DNA of 64,000 nucleotides from Gossypium raimondii (lineage: Eukaryota; Streptophyta; Magnoliopsida; Malvales; Malvaceae). Location: the NCBI RefSeq assembly GCF_025698545.1, contig NC_068569.1:1302001-1366000 (forward strand), in the 5' to 3' direction. A program made the translations under genes and the position numbers. Under the pieces are notes generated by a model that was given only the letters and a program-made list of their open reading frames with translations, did not search any database and was not told the DNA's origin. Below, piece by piece: positions 48,287 through 61,289 of the stretch (position 1 is its first letter; each line of letters begins with the position of its first letter).

Positions 48287-51200
48287 AAAATGACAAAAAG
48301 AAAATGATCAAAATATTATGGAGATTTGTTTTTATATATATTAACATAGCTTGCTCCTTTTAAAACTTTTTTGTCACTAATATAATAGCTTATTAGAATG
48401 AAATCAAAACAAAGTAAAATCAAATTTTAATTTGAAATATTTTCGAACAAGATTCGCATATAATAGACTTGAATTTAAAATAAAATTTAGAAAGAAAAAA
48501 AATCACTGTTGAGAGGATTCTTCCGAAAAAAGTCTTTGGAGTGTCGATTTCGAGAATGCCAATCCAATCCCCTAACAATGGAGAACATTGTCCCCCCAAA
48601 AAAGTTTTGTCCCTCCTTTAAGGCGAGTCGTGTATGTTTCATGGAGAAGAATGCCTTCAACTATAGTACCATATATCCTAACAATTGACTTATATAGTAT
48701 ATGTTAAGGGTTTGAATCCCACCAATGACGAAATGCTCATGTTGTCTCTTGACAGGTGGTCGATCAAGGGTGCTCTCCTCCATGAACCATACACAACTCT
48801 CTATGGAAGGTGGGACAAAACCCTCCTCTAAGAAATAATATTTTTTATTATTGACAATTCGGGTCAATGCCCTAAAAAAAACACTTGAAATTTTTATTCC
48901 CAAAAAATCATTATGTCCATCAATATACACATAATAATTATAAGACTCGAATATAAATACTTAAATGTAACCAATTCATCATTCACACAACTCAAACTTT
49001 TCTATCACGTTTTTTCAGGTCAAGCATTTTGAAATCTCAAACAATCTTTTTCTTTTTTTTTTTCAACATTACTGTTGGTCAATCGAACCTTTAAAAAGGA
49101 CCCAAAATGAAATAAATTTATAAATACTGCGATGGAAGTGATTGAAAATGAAATAAAAGCCCAGATAAGGAAAACCCTAACAAGGACCCAAAATGACAAA
49201 ATCATGGAAACTATTCTCAGCCATTAAATGTAGATCAGCATTTTCATAAGAATACCATTGAGAGGCGCCAATGGGTTTATGTTCTTCGACCATGATGGAA
49301 GAGCCGCAAAAAAAAAAACCACTTTCACGACAAAAACAAAGTTAAACAATCAAAATTTTCTTTAAAACTTGTCAATTTTACATTTCAATCCAAATTCATA
49401 TAAATATTTAAGTAATTTTAACTTTTGAGTAACCTAATTTTGATTATATTGGATATATAATTATATGCCACATACAGTTGACATTTAACTGTTAATATTA
49501 AATATATATGTTTTTTATAATAATTATATGAGATACACTTTTCCTTTGTAAATGTTATGTTTGTATGTAATTTTAATATTTAAAATATAAGTACAACTCT
49601 CAACATTTTCAATATTGTCTTCATTATAATTTTATCTCCTTAAACGATCTATATGTTGTCAAACACGAAATCAAAAATAAAATCCCAACTCAATATAATA
49701 TTGAACACATGGACAGTTTGACCCTTTGAAATATTCAAATTAAAAATTTCAAATACTTTATATAAATTGTTTAAAAGATATTTAAAATTTATATTTTGTA
49801 TATATATTCTTTGAACAATCTCATATAAGTTCTCATTATATCTGTTTATTTTTTTTTACATATTGCCTAAAATTACTTATAGTTCTTCCCCAACCCATAA
49901 ATAGGAGGATAATGCGCTTCAGCGCACTGGAACCCATGCCTTCCTGCATTAACAATAATATTTATGTCAATCAAACTAAGACTCAATCTGAATTAACTTA
50001 TTTTACAATTTCTAATAATCAGGTTGTTTCCACAACTCTTTCACTATTTATTTATTATAAAGTATTTAAAATATATTTTATAATTAAAATTAAATAAAAA
50101 TAAAAAATATTTATTATTAAAATTGAAATTGAATTAGACTAAAGTGATTTGAATCAAAAAATATGTTATCCAAACCTGAGTGGAAGCTAGCTGACCTCTT
50201 CCATGTGCGGAAAAATGGGTTAACAAAGTAAATCATATCGATTTAACAAAAATAAATGGGTTTAGTCAAAATTTCAATTTATTAGACCAAGATAATTGAT
50301 TTCTGCAGTTGGTTTTGAATTTCAAAACTAGGTGCACTCAATAATAACCATTCTCAAGCCCAATACCCCACCCAACCCTAACATTCACATTTAATTCTCC
50401 TGTAATAATTCCTCATGATTTTATGTCTTGTCCACGCAAAAAGAAAAAAGAAGTCCATCCGAGAAAATGGCAAACCCCAATAACATAAAAACCAAATGTA
50501 TAAATCCCATTATCATATGAACCAAAGATGGTTTAGAACACCGCAATCATGAATTTTGACAAATATAAACCTAATTCATGAAAATTTTCAAGTAAAGTGA
50601 TTTTTCACCAATGTTTTTTTTATAAAAATATAAAATTAAAAATAAAGTTTAAACTTTCAAAACTAACCAATTTAAACGGATGAAACTAGATTTTATTATT
50701 TCGATCGGTTTTAACATGTAAGTTGATTCATGAGTTTGTCCATTGATACCATTATTAATACTTATAAATTAAAATTTCAAAATGCGCACCTCTATTATAA
50801 TGCATTGTTTCTCTTTATCGCATGTGTTTTTTAAATAGATAAACAGTTAATCATGAAATATGTTTCATTATCGTGAAAAGTACTCTACTTCATGTTCAGT
50901 ATCAATTTGTTTTCTTCATCATAATGAAAGATTTCCTGTTATCCTTAAGACATGCGTACTGTTTTTTTTTCCCTTCATTCTCGAGTGTAGTCAAATCTCA
51001 CAACTTGGTCGCACAATCACTACATTTTTGGCTTTGTCAGAGGAATGTTTTCTCATGATAATTGTCTCTCCTTGTGCCATTTTCATCTTCATTGGTTCCA
51101 ATTTGTACCTTGCAGCACCATTTATGCCATTGCTATCCATCTTCTTTTACATGATATTTACACACCAAAGGTGAACTTGTTATAGCAGATTGATAAAATC

Positions 51201-52492
51201 CCCTGTAATTTTCCATTTCATGATTACAACATCTATGCTGCTAGTCTTTTCTTCTAAGCTGCCAACCCTATATGGGCTACACCAATCCCCGCTTTATAGT
51301 TTTGCAGAACTTTTCGTGACTTCGATAAGGATATGTACCATACATGAAAGCTATAGTGTACCTGTATGGGCTTGGACTCACCTTTGTCTCTAAAGCTTTC
51401 ACCAACCCACCGTCGTGCTATAAAACTATGTCTGCCGTGTACGTATCATTTTTCCAGGTTAATGGACCATGAAATCCTTACAAGATGCTGGAATAGGATC
51501 AAAAGAATTTATTACACCATGTTGATGTGTATATGGTAGCTAGCTAGGTTCATATGAAAGTCCCTTTTTTTCTTCTTCCTTGCTTTTTTCCCTTTCCATA
51601 GAGAAAAAACCTATGGGGCCGATGCATTACAATGCTGGTCCCGTTACTCTTCATATTTTTAGATTATTCTTCTTTTCTTTTTTGTGGCAAAAGCATCACG
51701 TGTTAATGTCTACACCATATTCAATTCAATGATATGCTACGTAACTGCAATAATAATGATTCAAATCAAAGCTCAATTCTCCATGTTTGCAAATGGAGCC
51801 TCTCTGTTTGTCTTGGATTTTACTTGTTTTATTTACTGTCATTGGCAGTTGAGTAGATTAGCAGCAATCTTCACCACTGTTTGCTACTGCTGAACCTGGT
51901 GGATACCCTACACTAAAACCAAGTTACCAACCCATTTCTTAAAAACATATGTAGCTATAATTAATGTTAAATAATCCTGCAATCATTGTTAACATTTTCA
52001 AAACCATATTCCTATAGGCAGCCTACTATTTCCCATTATACTGCCCTGCTAGCATATTAACACACCTATTTCGTTTAACATTTTCACCTACAAATTCAAT
52101 CTTTTTTATCTGGGGTTTAAAACCATATCCCAAAGGATTAATTTATGTAAGGACTTTGTGTGTGTGTGTGTGTTTTTTTTTCTTTAAATTGGCCCTCTCA
52201 TTCAATAAAGGGGAACAGCAACAGTTGTGAAAGACAGCAGTAGAAGTAGTAGTTGTAGTTAGTACAAGGGGCTACTATTAGACAACAGGGCTACTTATAG
52301 AGTGCCCTTTCATCAGACATCAACCCATGTGATCTTTATTTTTTCTTACCTATTACCTATCATTAAATACCCTTCTTTAATTGTGAATTCTTTCTTTTAA
52401 CATCGAGGAGTTAAAACCAGTGCACTCTTCATTTTTTTTTTCTGCTGCCATTTTGGCTTTTCTTTTTAACCTGCAACCTTAACACTAAATTA
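48287..52492. other. AT-rich intergenic region
   Basis: No gene recognised. 48480-48930 contains a mixed, repeat-like stretch with GGTTTGAATCCCACC, which resembles a polymerase III B box and may be SINE-derived. 50860-51420 has two open frames rich in hydrophobic residues, without family signature. A GT microsatellite lies at 52158-52172. Confidence 0.4.
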
Positions 52493-52643
52493 AGGATGAG
52501 TTTGGATGAACGATTGAGTACGATGTAATATATTTAGTTTATTTTTTATCTCACGTTATAGTATTATTATAATATCTAATATCACCACCATCATTATTTT
52601 TACACTAACTACAAATAAACGCACCACTTACTCAAACTCACCC
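52493..52643. mobile_element. Small MITE (about 150 bp), copy B
   Basis: Ends are AGGATGAGTTTGGATGAACG and ACTCAAACTCACCC. Interior blocks (TTTAGTTTA, TATCTCACG, ATCACCACC, TTTACACTAAC) align with copy A at 48135-48286, but many C-to-T and G-to-A type differences make copy B look older. Confidence 0.6.
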
Positions 52644-54928
52644 AAAAAAAATTCATAATAACAAGTAGAAAAGTCTCCATTTCTAGTTTCTTCCTTAAAA
52701 GGAATTTATATTACAGTGTCGTATATAGATGAATATATGTTCAGCAGTAAACAGTAAATATTTTCATATATTTTTTTGATAAATCACACATGTTTCTAAA
52801 TAAAAAAAAGTTAGAATAACACAAATTATGACAGTCATGAATTTGGTTTTACTTTAGTCATTTCAAGCCGTCCACAAAAGAGATGAGGTCTGGTCTCTGC
52901 TTTATTAATGTTTTATTCCCTAAAAAGATATGTAAGTCACACTAGGAGTGGTAACACTCTGGTTTTTGTTGTAATTTTTTCACTGTTTCTCGAAAACCAT
53001 AATAAAAGTTCTTTTTTTTTCTTACTTTGATCCAAAGTTGTTTTACAGAATAAATCAATAATTAACAACCTTCCTTTCATTACATCCGCTTTGTTAACCT
53101 ACTAACAAAAGCTGAGCTCTCCCTCGGCTTTGCAATAGGAGCCTGTTATAACTTAATTAATCTCGAGACCACATTTACTAGTTTTTTTTTTTTAATTTAT
53201 GAAGGATGTTGTATATATTAAATAAAAACTTAGTTCAATTGGTGAGACAGGTACAGAAAACCATATAATCTTAATATATAAATCATTTGAATACAAATTC
53301 GAATATTTGGTCTGTTAGTCAAAAGTGTTTCCTATATTTATGTTGTGGAATTGAATTGTAAAACTTACTTGCTAATACTTGCTAATGGTGTACGGATTGT
53401 AACAAGAAAAAACATTTGAACACGAGTAACATAATCAACAAGTGTTGGATGAGTGATAAAATACATTGTACTTTTAAAGAAAGAACTCAAATTTAATATT
53501 TAGAAATAACAAATCCTGAAAAAGTTACTTCAATTGTTCAAAAAAACAATAAAAAGGCTTTGTTCATTGTTTGTTATTTTTAATTATTTTTATGTAAAAT
53601 TTTAAAGGATTTCGTGTATTTTTTTTATCTCTCCTCCTCCTTCTTTGGCTGAGATGAGGCATTTGCTAATTAAGGATATCATTGATTCGAACTTATGTTC
53701 TTGGAAATGAGATGTGTTTTAAGATAATCTCTATTGATGCTCCTAAGAGTTGTGAGAAACGATTTTGACACTTTTCGAATAGAGTCTACAATCCTCATTT
53801 AGGTTATCAATAGCTCTTGACTCGTCATTTTTTTTTATTTCGATAAGTTATTATTATGATTACATTTTGTGAAAAAATTCATAACTTCTCAAGATTGCAC
53901 TACACACTATCAACAATTTCTTATAACATGCTTGATGTTACCACTAACGAAAATCTCACCAAGAGATTTCAAAATATGGATCCTTGATGTCCACAATGTG
54001 AGGGGGAAGTGAAATTCATGTTGTTGGTTTTTTTTTTTTAACTTGTATTGTTTGGCTGGTGTAGCCACTCTAATATCATATTACCACTGGATCATCTGGT
54101 CGTCGATTGTATAGCTTAGGTCATTACTTCACCTTTTTTCTTTTTACTTTGCTTAATTGAAGGACAATGACTTTTCTGAAGGAGCTTTGGGTCCATGGGA
54201 GAGAAGCAGACCAAGTTTTTGGAAGCTGAGAAACTCTAGTTTTAGGCTTTTTATAGATTTTGGTTTTCACTTTCCATGCAAATTAATTACTTGTATGTAC
54301 TATATCCCTTGGTCTTACACGTTATTTAGCCAAATAATTGTCTTTCACCGGCTGTTTGTATTCATATACAATACTACCCATTCTTTACGTAAACATGATT
54401 TTCAAACATGCTGCGTACGGTACGGCTATCTAAATTACTACGGTATATAAAGCTTTCACCATGAATTATAGTATATTATAAGCAAATAAAAAGGGAATTT
54501 GGTGGGCTTTGATTCAATAATTCGGAAAAAAAATACGGAAAAAGGAAAAAAAAGTGAAGAAAGAGAGTCAAGCCAGCTTACAAAAAGATGAAAGAAGATG
54601 TAACTTCAGTCAATTCATCCTGAAACATGAAGACAGAGAGTAACTATTTCTTGATTGTGAGACTTCAAAAAATAAATTTTAAAGTTATATTCTATGGGAC
54701 CCCCCACTAAATTCACATCAGAGATGCATTGTATTTTTCTTTCTTTAGTTGCTTTGAGTTGAAACTGACGAGAGATGCTTCTGTTTTTACAGGCAAATTA
54801 ACCCCCCCAACCATCATCTTCTTCTCATTGCTATCAAAATATTCACATCTTTCTAATTCCTTGAGAAACAAACAATCCCATTCCTTAAAACTCTATGCTG
54901 CTGTTGCTGCTGCTTGTAGACAAGACTG
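52644..54928. other. Upstream region of the EPFL8-type gene
   Basis: Mostly AT-rich. No gene is supported; the open frame at 54157-54450 has no family signature. The last 200 bases are probably promoter and leader of the EPFL gene. Confidence 0.45.
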
Positions 54929-55356
54929 ATGATGGCTTCATTCAAACACAACCCACTTGAACTAAAAGTCACAGTTCTCAGTGTCATGTTCATCTTTTAC
55001 CTCACGTTTTTCCCTTCCAAATCAGGTAAATAAAACAAACACGACACATATGAAGCTTATTGTCATCATCATATATGTTAATGTTATGTGTACTAACATT
55101 CTATTCATGGATTGTTTTTTGGGGCACAGTATCAGTAACAGCAGGTAATGATAACAATTTAAAGCAAGAGAAAACAGTTCTGGGTTCGAGGCCACCCAAG
55201 TGTGTGAACAAGTGTTTCAGTTGCAGACCATGCATGGCTACTTTAGTTGCTTCTCCTAATCATAGAAATACTCGAAGCTCTTCATATCAAGGTGATGAAA
55301 GCTATTATCTGCTTGCCTGGAAATGCAAATGTGGGAATAAATTCTTCCAACCTTGA
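54929..55356 (+). CDS. EPFL8: EPIDERMAL PATTERNING FACTOR-like secreted peptide precursor, EPFL8 type
   Basis: Precursor of a secreted cysteine-rich signalling peptide; family members act through ERECTA-family receptors, sometimes with TMM. Exon 1 (54929-55025) encodes the signal peptide (LKVTVLSVMFIFYLTFF). Exon 2 (55130-55356) encodes the mature part, giving 107 residues in all. Six cysteines are visible at 57, 61, 64, 67, 98 and 100 (CVNKCFSCRPC and CKCGNKFFQP), the EPF pattern with a conserved Pro-terminated tail. The loop between Cys67 and Cys98 is about 30 residues. The motif VLGSRPPKC before the first cysteine is the usual start of mature EPFLs. The closest family member by memory is EPFL8, supported by the neighbouring At1g80130-type gene. 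The ATG at 54929 is followed at once by a second in-frame ATG. Confidence 0.88.
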
Positions 55357-56943
55357 CTCCCCTCTCCCCCCCCCCCAAAAAAAAAAAATTTAATGTATAC
55401 ATATAATGCTAAACCCTATTGTAGTTGTCAATGAATCTCCCATTGTCAAACTGCTGGTCTCTTCTCTACTTTTTTTTTCTTGTGCCATAAACATTAATTT
55501 AGCTCTATATTGTCTCTCGTTAGTGGTTTTTAATATTATTATGCTAAAGCAGCTAAAGGCCTAAATGTTTTATTACTGTATATCTTTGGTTTAAACAGTG
55601 CATGCAATGATTATTTTTCTTTCTGTTTTTTGATTGAAATTTTGTAAGCTTTGGGTGTAAAAGAAGGAAACCAGTTTTCAAGATTTAAGAGAGATCTGCT
55701 TGATATCGTCATACTGTTTTCAAGTCTCGGCAACACTGAATTTCAGTTTTTTTTAACACTGATTTTCGGTTTATTAATTAATAGGGATTTGGTACTTGAA
55801 AGTTTGACTTTTTTAAACATGGTATTTATGATTTTATCCAATAGCATATGTATTTGGCAGTAACACATTGGAAATAATTAATTTGAAAGATTGCTCTTAA
55901 AAATCCAAGAACATTGGAAAACAATATATATTGTAAAAAAATTTCCCATTTTTTCTGTCATTTTTCTTCCATCGGGATTTGATCTTTGTGACGGAAGCTA
56001 CTAAACAGTAGCAGCATTCAACAAACGTTTCATTGAGGTTCTTAGGGTTCTATTATTTTCTTTGAACCGGCTGCAGGAAAGTGGATATATATATATACCT
56101 TTCTTTGTTCTTTGTTTTAATCATCTTATGAGATTGCGCAACGAGGATATTTCTTTTTTTATGGTGTTATTAGGGAATTCAAAGGGGGACTCTACTTTCT
56201 TGGTTAAAGAAAATTCGGATCTTTCTCAACACGTTGAAGCTCTAAATTTGATCCAAATAAATATTAAAATTAGAGTAAAATATCAAGCTTTATTGATAAT
56301 AACAAAGTAGTTGCAGTTTCATATATACAGGGAAAAACCTACAAGACAAGGACTTGCAAAACAAAACAAAACAACACGACCATAACGAAGGTTGTTATAG
56401 CAGATGAGAGATCCACTAACCATAGCCAAAGTTGAAAAGGAAACACTCAAGGACCGCCTTAGAGGAGTTTCACACACTAGAACACACTTGAAAGAAAGAT
56501 ATTTATCGACTGATATAAACAACATACTTCATGGGATTGAAAACAACGAAAGCTAAAACACCGACTAGGGAACGGCACATCCAACAGAAATACAACCAAA
56601 AGCTATGATGATGATGATTGGAAACTTAAAACCATAACTTGATGATGAAATCCTCCAGGAACCATGGCTATGAAATCGCCTCAGGTGAAGGGAGGCTTTG
56701 ATTTACAACAGACTTTTACATAGAAAGCCTGCAAAAAACTGAGATGGATAGAGGCCATCTGCAAAAGAGCCTAAGTCCCCAGGAAAAAGAACCAAGTCAT
56801 AGAGCCAACCCGCATGGCTACTTAGTTGAACCGAAAAACTGTGCCAAATATTTTTGCTACCCGTGGGAGATGACTATACGAGATTGATATTTCTACTGTC
56901 TTTTAACGCCAGAAGTGTAGTTGTTCAGTGGCTCGACCCCCGA
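55357..56943. other. Convergent intergenic region between EPFL8 and EBF
   Basis: The genes converge, so both 3' UTRs lie here. An oligo-C then oligo-A run follows the EPFL stop (about 55367-55388). On the EBF side, 56320-56943 is probably its long 3' UTR; in gene sense it includes a U-rich run of TTTTG units (about 56357-56376). No other gene is seen. Confidence 0.5.
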
Positions 56944-59344
56944 TTAGACAAGGATGTCGCATCTCCACAAGCTTTCCACGAGCAGCTCAATGGTTTGGGT
57001 GCTGATTGAATTGCAGTGCTGGAGATTCAACCCCACCAGGGTCTTGCCCAATTTTTTTAGGAAGGTCATGCTTTTGTTTGATACTCCTGAACAACCTGAA
57101 AACGAAAGGACTTGCAAGTTGAGTTGCTCTGCGTGAGACAAGGCTGCAATACCGACATCGGTGATTGCACACCTTGACACATCCAAGTCGCTGAGGAAAA
57201 CACAATTTTCTGCAACTGCAGCCAAACTTGCATCAGTAATCCTCCTGCAACCGTTGAGATTGAGCAACTCGAGGGTTGCGCCATGTAGCTTGGTCAAGTG
57301 CAAAACGACCTCATCAGTCAAGTTTAAGCAGCCGCTCAGATTCACTTTCACAAGTCCTGCCTCGCAATTCTCTAGAAGAGGCAGAAGACCTGCATCTGTA
57401 ATGCCGCAAAGTCCGCTCAGGTCTACGTGCTGAAGCTGAGGGCACAATCTGCCCACCATAGCCAGGCTGGCTGTTCCGAATCCTGGGCAGTTCCTTATAG
57501 ACAAGGATTTAAGGGAATTGCAAGAGGAAGACAAAGGAGCTTCCAAGGATATATCCTTAATTCCCATACACTTTACTAGGGTAAGAGATTTCAACCCACA
57601 GTTTGAGAGAACACCGATAACCCCGGATTGAGTGACCCTGTTGCACTCCTCCAACTGCAAGCACTCAAGAGAACCAGCAGACTTGGCAAAAGCCACCAAT
57701 CCATCACCAGAAACGAAGCAACACCTGCGAAGGCACATCTGCTTCAGGTTAGCGCAGCCCTTTCCAATGGCTTCAAGACTCACATCAGTTACCCCCCAGC
57801 AAGAAGCAATTGTAAAAGAGACCAACTTTTGCAGACCCTGAGCATTACCCATCACCCAAAATCCCTTCTCGCTCACATTTTGTAGACCACTCAGCATTAG
57901 ATTAGTCACAGACTTGCCATAGTGCCCGATCACAGCAAGAGAAAAATCTGTGATGCTCAAACCCTGAAGCTTAACCTTTGAAAGGACAGAAGATGCTGAT
58001 GACAACAGGCTTGAAACTCCATGATCCCCAACAAGTGGGCAGTCCTTGATAGAGATGGACTGCAGCTTGGGGCAAAGCTTTCCGATAGCTTGGAGGCCCT
58101 CATTACCAATCTTTGGGCAAGATTGGATGCTCAACGCAGTCAAATTAGGGCAGTTGGCGGCGATGGCAATTAGCCCCTTGTTTGAAAGGTGGGGGCACTG
58201 ACAAAGATCAAGCTTCTCCAACAAATGGCATTCTTTAGCTATCTCGCACAGACCTTCATCTCCAACACGCGGAACATTCCACAAAGAAAGTACCTTTAGA
58301 GAAGGACAACCACGAGCTACGGCAGACAGCCCGAAATTAGTTACTCCACGTGAAGAGCTGCTTCCCCTAATAGAAAGCTTTCCTAAACCACCATGACCAC
58401 TTGTTCCAACCGCCACCGCAGCAAGCCTCATGTCAGTTGCTTTCTTTCCTTCTAAGCACCTTGTAAGATACCCATCATCTTCCTCGGATAAGATCATCTC
58501 AACATCACCCGAATTCGAACCAACGTTCTCCTTGACCACCTTTGATGACTCATATTCACCCTTGCGAATGCTGGTCAGAAGCATAAGCCAGTGCTTAGAG
58601 ACACAAGCACAGGAGCTCCTTTCTTTACCCCCAGAAATGCGTTTAAAGATCTCAACAAGGCATTCATCAGGGAGGACATCGATCGATGGTTGCTTATTCT
58701 GCTCAACCTCAGCTTCTCCGAAGTGAAATGGGGCACTAATACGCGTTCTTTTACGAGGCGGGCAGTACACATCAACTTGGAAACTGATTGAACACAATCT
58801 ACCCAAGTCAGTAGAATTTGTATAAAAGGACCCTCCATTATAGAAATCATCATCACCTGAAAATTCCAATAAACATATCATCACCACCTACTCAGAATAT
58901 TTCAAAAAAAAGAAAAAGAAAAGGAAAGCTAAGTGAAAATCATACATATTCCTACAATATCCTTTTTTTCCCCTTTCCAAGATCAATCAAACAAAAGACA
59001 ACCAAGGAAGAACCTTAAAACTATGCAAAGCTTTCAACTTTTAATGCAAATCTTCAAGGATCCAAGCCCGCAACACATATTCATATAACTAATCGTTCCA
59101 AAATCCTTTGACTTAGTTTTTCTAGCTAAAAACCAACATAGCCATGCTTTAAAACCAATTCCAGACTTGTAAAGTAAATCAAGCATAAAAACACCCACAA
59201 GGATATCTATATCAACATATAATGCTTAAAATTCTATCATCAATCTGAGAATTATAAACATATCTATAAGCTCAAGCCAATCTTTACCCACAAAAAAAGA
59301 AGAAAAGAAAAAAGCTTACCACTGTAATTAACAAGAGCAGGCAT
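56944..59344 (-). CDS. EBF1: EIN3-binding F-box protein (EBF1/2)
   Basis: F-box subunit of an SCF ubiquitin ligase that targets EIN3/EIL factors, so it represses ethylene responses in the nucleus. Exon 1 is 59344-59320 (MPALVNYS) and exon 2 is 58856-56944, separated by an intron of about 460 bp with a GGTAAG donor and TTTCAG acceptor. The protein is 645 residues, near the usual 620-650. Visible parts are a basic nuclear signal (PPRKRTR, about 41-47), the F-box (IDVLPDECLVEIFKRISGG to about 108), and then about 18 leucine-rich repeats of the Cys-containing type (LKVLSLWNVPRVGDEGL, LEKLDLCQCPHLSNKGL, LELLNLNGCRRITDASL) to the end. EBF1 and EBF2 cannot be told apart by eye; the symbol is provisional. 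Two EIN3-type motifs lie upstream, and the leader has an overlapping upstream frame. Confidence 0.93.
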
Positions 59345-59463
59345 GGTTGAACTTGAAAGAAAAAACGTTTCTCAAAAGCCTTTAACCCCAAAACGCAAAA
59401 CCCAACAATAGAAAACGCTAGAAAAACGCAGACCAAGTATAGTCCTTGAAAGCTTGAATGCAT
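58575..59463 (-). promoter_or_regulatory. Upstream reading frame overlapping the EBF start codon
   Basis: In EBF sense an ATG at 59463 opens MHSSFQGLYLVCVFLAFS..., passes over the EBF ATG in another frame, and uses the same splice junction. It stays open in exon 2 until 58575, about 141 codons if spliced as EBF. Its start context is weak (C at -3, C at +4); the EBF ATG has A at -3. It matters only if transcription starts upstream of 59463. Confidence 0.45.
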
Positions 59464-59673
59464 CAGAACCTGTTGAGAAGAAAGAATACAGAAACCCCAC
59501 ACAGTAGGGCAAAAAAAAATTAAAAACTCTTAATGAAAGAAGAAAGGAAAAAGCAAAGCTTCTTGTGTTTTAGGTGAAACAGAACACAAGAGTTGTATTT
59601 ATTTGGTTGAGGAATAAGAAAAAAGAATTTTCCAGTTAATTATTAGTTGAAAATTTGACGTGTTTTTTATTGC

Positions 59674-59706
59674 AGATACATTATACACTGCACATGCAAT
59701 GTATCT
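59674..59706. promoter_or_regulatory. Inverted pair of EIN3/TEIL-type binding motifs
   Basis: AGATACAT (59674-59681) and ATGTATCT (59699-59706) form a perfect inverted repeat around a 17-bp spacer. Each half matches the TEIL/EIN3 consensus AYGWAYCT. They lie about 330-362 bp upstream of the EBF start codon. EIN3 is known to activate EBF2, its own destabiliser, in Arabidopsis. Confidence 0.6.
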
Positions 59707-61289
59707 TTCCTCGGAACCTGTTTCTTTTCTTTTTTATTTTCCTCACCTTTTTTTAGTGCAACTAACACCCCTGCTTATCGCCTACTTGCCTTTGAAATTT
59801 AAACATTGAATTCAATTGTGGGCGGTGATTATGTAATTATTTTCCCACCATTTTTCCTCTTTCGTTAATCTTGCCTTCGAAATTTTTATATTTCCAGGTT
59901 GATGTTACGTCTTCAAAGTATAGGAACATAACCCTTTTTCTTTCTGTCTTTCTTAATATTATATATTTCATAAATCCTGGTTTGATGTTCAAAAACCAAG
60001 TTGACAATCATAATTTTCTTTTGTATTATAAAGAAATTATCTGTGTCAAGTAATCGATGATGTTAGAATTCTACAAATTAATGGAAAAAGTTTTTAAAAA
60101 AGCTAAATTTTATTATATGTATTTTAATTTTATATTTTTAAATTTTAAAATTTCAATCATGATTTAAAGGTTATTTCTCCGAAATTTTATGTGATTATTA
60201 TATGAACAATGTTATATTAACTTGTTGTGTTCAGGAAATACTTACAAAGAAATTATATTATTGTAGTTAATGAATTCAAGGAAAGTAATAATTAAATTTT
60301 CAACATTAAAAACTATAGCATTAAAATATGAAAAATAAATGTATACTTCACACGGACTTATAAAAATTACCCAAAAATCTAAAATTACTGATGTTTACAT
60401 TTCGTGAACCAATAATCAGGATTAGGGCAAGTTCCTTTCATTAATATTTTGAAAAAGATTTTGGTAATTAAAGTATTTATAAGAATATAATTAATGTCTC
60501 ATTAGCTGACTTTGTTTTATTTAATTTTAAAAAATATAACATTTACATAAATACAGTCAAACCCGTAGAGCTCACCAAGAAAGAAAAATACTTAATGGGG
60601 CCTAAATAGGCAGATGCATGAGCTTTTAGGCTCTAAGGGAGAATGATGTACATTGAATTTGATTATTAGTAGTTTGTGAATTTATTTTATGTAGGTCCAA
60701 TGTATGGCCGGAAATGAGGATTAGATTTGACTAATGGCCTCTTTTTCCTTCTTGTTGGTTTTCAATAAATGGGTTAGAATCGTTGAACTGAAGGTTTAGA
60801 AATATCAGCTTTTTGGCTTAATTGATTTTAAAAATTAAAATATTTTATATTTTAAAAGTTCAATCTAATACAAAGTATGAAGGCAACGGGGGTCCCTAAT
60901 TTTGCTCGTCTTTTCGTTCTGGAAATGGATTAACACGGCGCTTATTAGTGTGTATACACGCCTTTTACTCTCTCTATCTTTCATTTCATCACTAATTATT
61001 TAACTATTAATAAATTTCTTTTTTATCACCGAATTATAAAAAGTTACAAAATAGTCCCCAACTATTCAATTTTGAATTTTTTGGTCACTAACTGGCTAAC
61101 AATAGTAACTTTTAATATAAAACCACGATACTCGACCAGATCGCTGGGTTCGAGCTACAATGTATCACATTCGTTGCCAGAGTAACTACAATTTATAGTA
61201 GTCAATTGGATAATCAATATACATTTAACTACAAGTAATTCATGTGTATTAATCGTTATACAATCAATTCGATGTCTTGTACAAGCTTA
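59707..61289. other. AT-rich region upstream of the EBF gene
   Basis: No gene recognised. It includes distal EBF promoter DNA. A truncated MITE-like repeat lies at about 61010-61115 (separate entry). Confidence 0.45.
61010..61115. repeat. Truncated copy of the GTCACC/AATTACAAAAT repeat
   Basis: ATTTCTTTTTTATCACCGAA and AAAGTTACAAAATAGTC align with the left half of 26972-27262. The right half is not found, so the copy is truncated. Confidence 0.45.

Noticed and set aside
50860-51393. Overlapping open frames with hydrophobic segments on +
   Set aside because: Composition follows T-rich DNA; no recognisable motif and no splice partners.
51340-51410. Possible short hairpin (ATGAAAGCT... AAAGCTTTCA)
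   Set aside because: Stem of only about 12 bp and no resemblance to a known miRNA precursor.
53228-53310. tRNA-like sequence (TAGTTCAATTGGTGAGACAG)
   Set aside because: A-box-like word but no cloverleaf pairing or proper B box; at most a decayed SINE.
54157-54450. Open frame of 97 codons on +
   Set aside because: No domain or family resemblance; lies in AT-rich upstream DNA of EPFL8.
57161-57885. Several frames on + inside the EBF gene
   Set aside because: Antisense shadows of the leucine-rich repeat exon.
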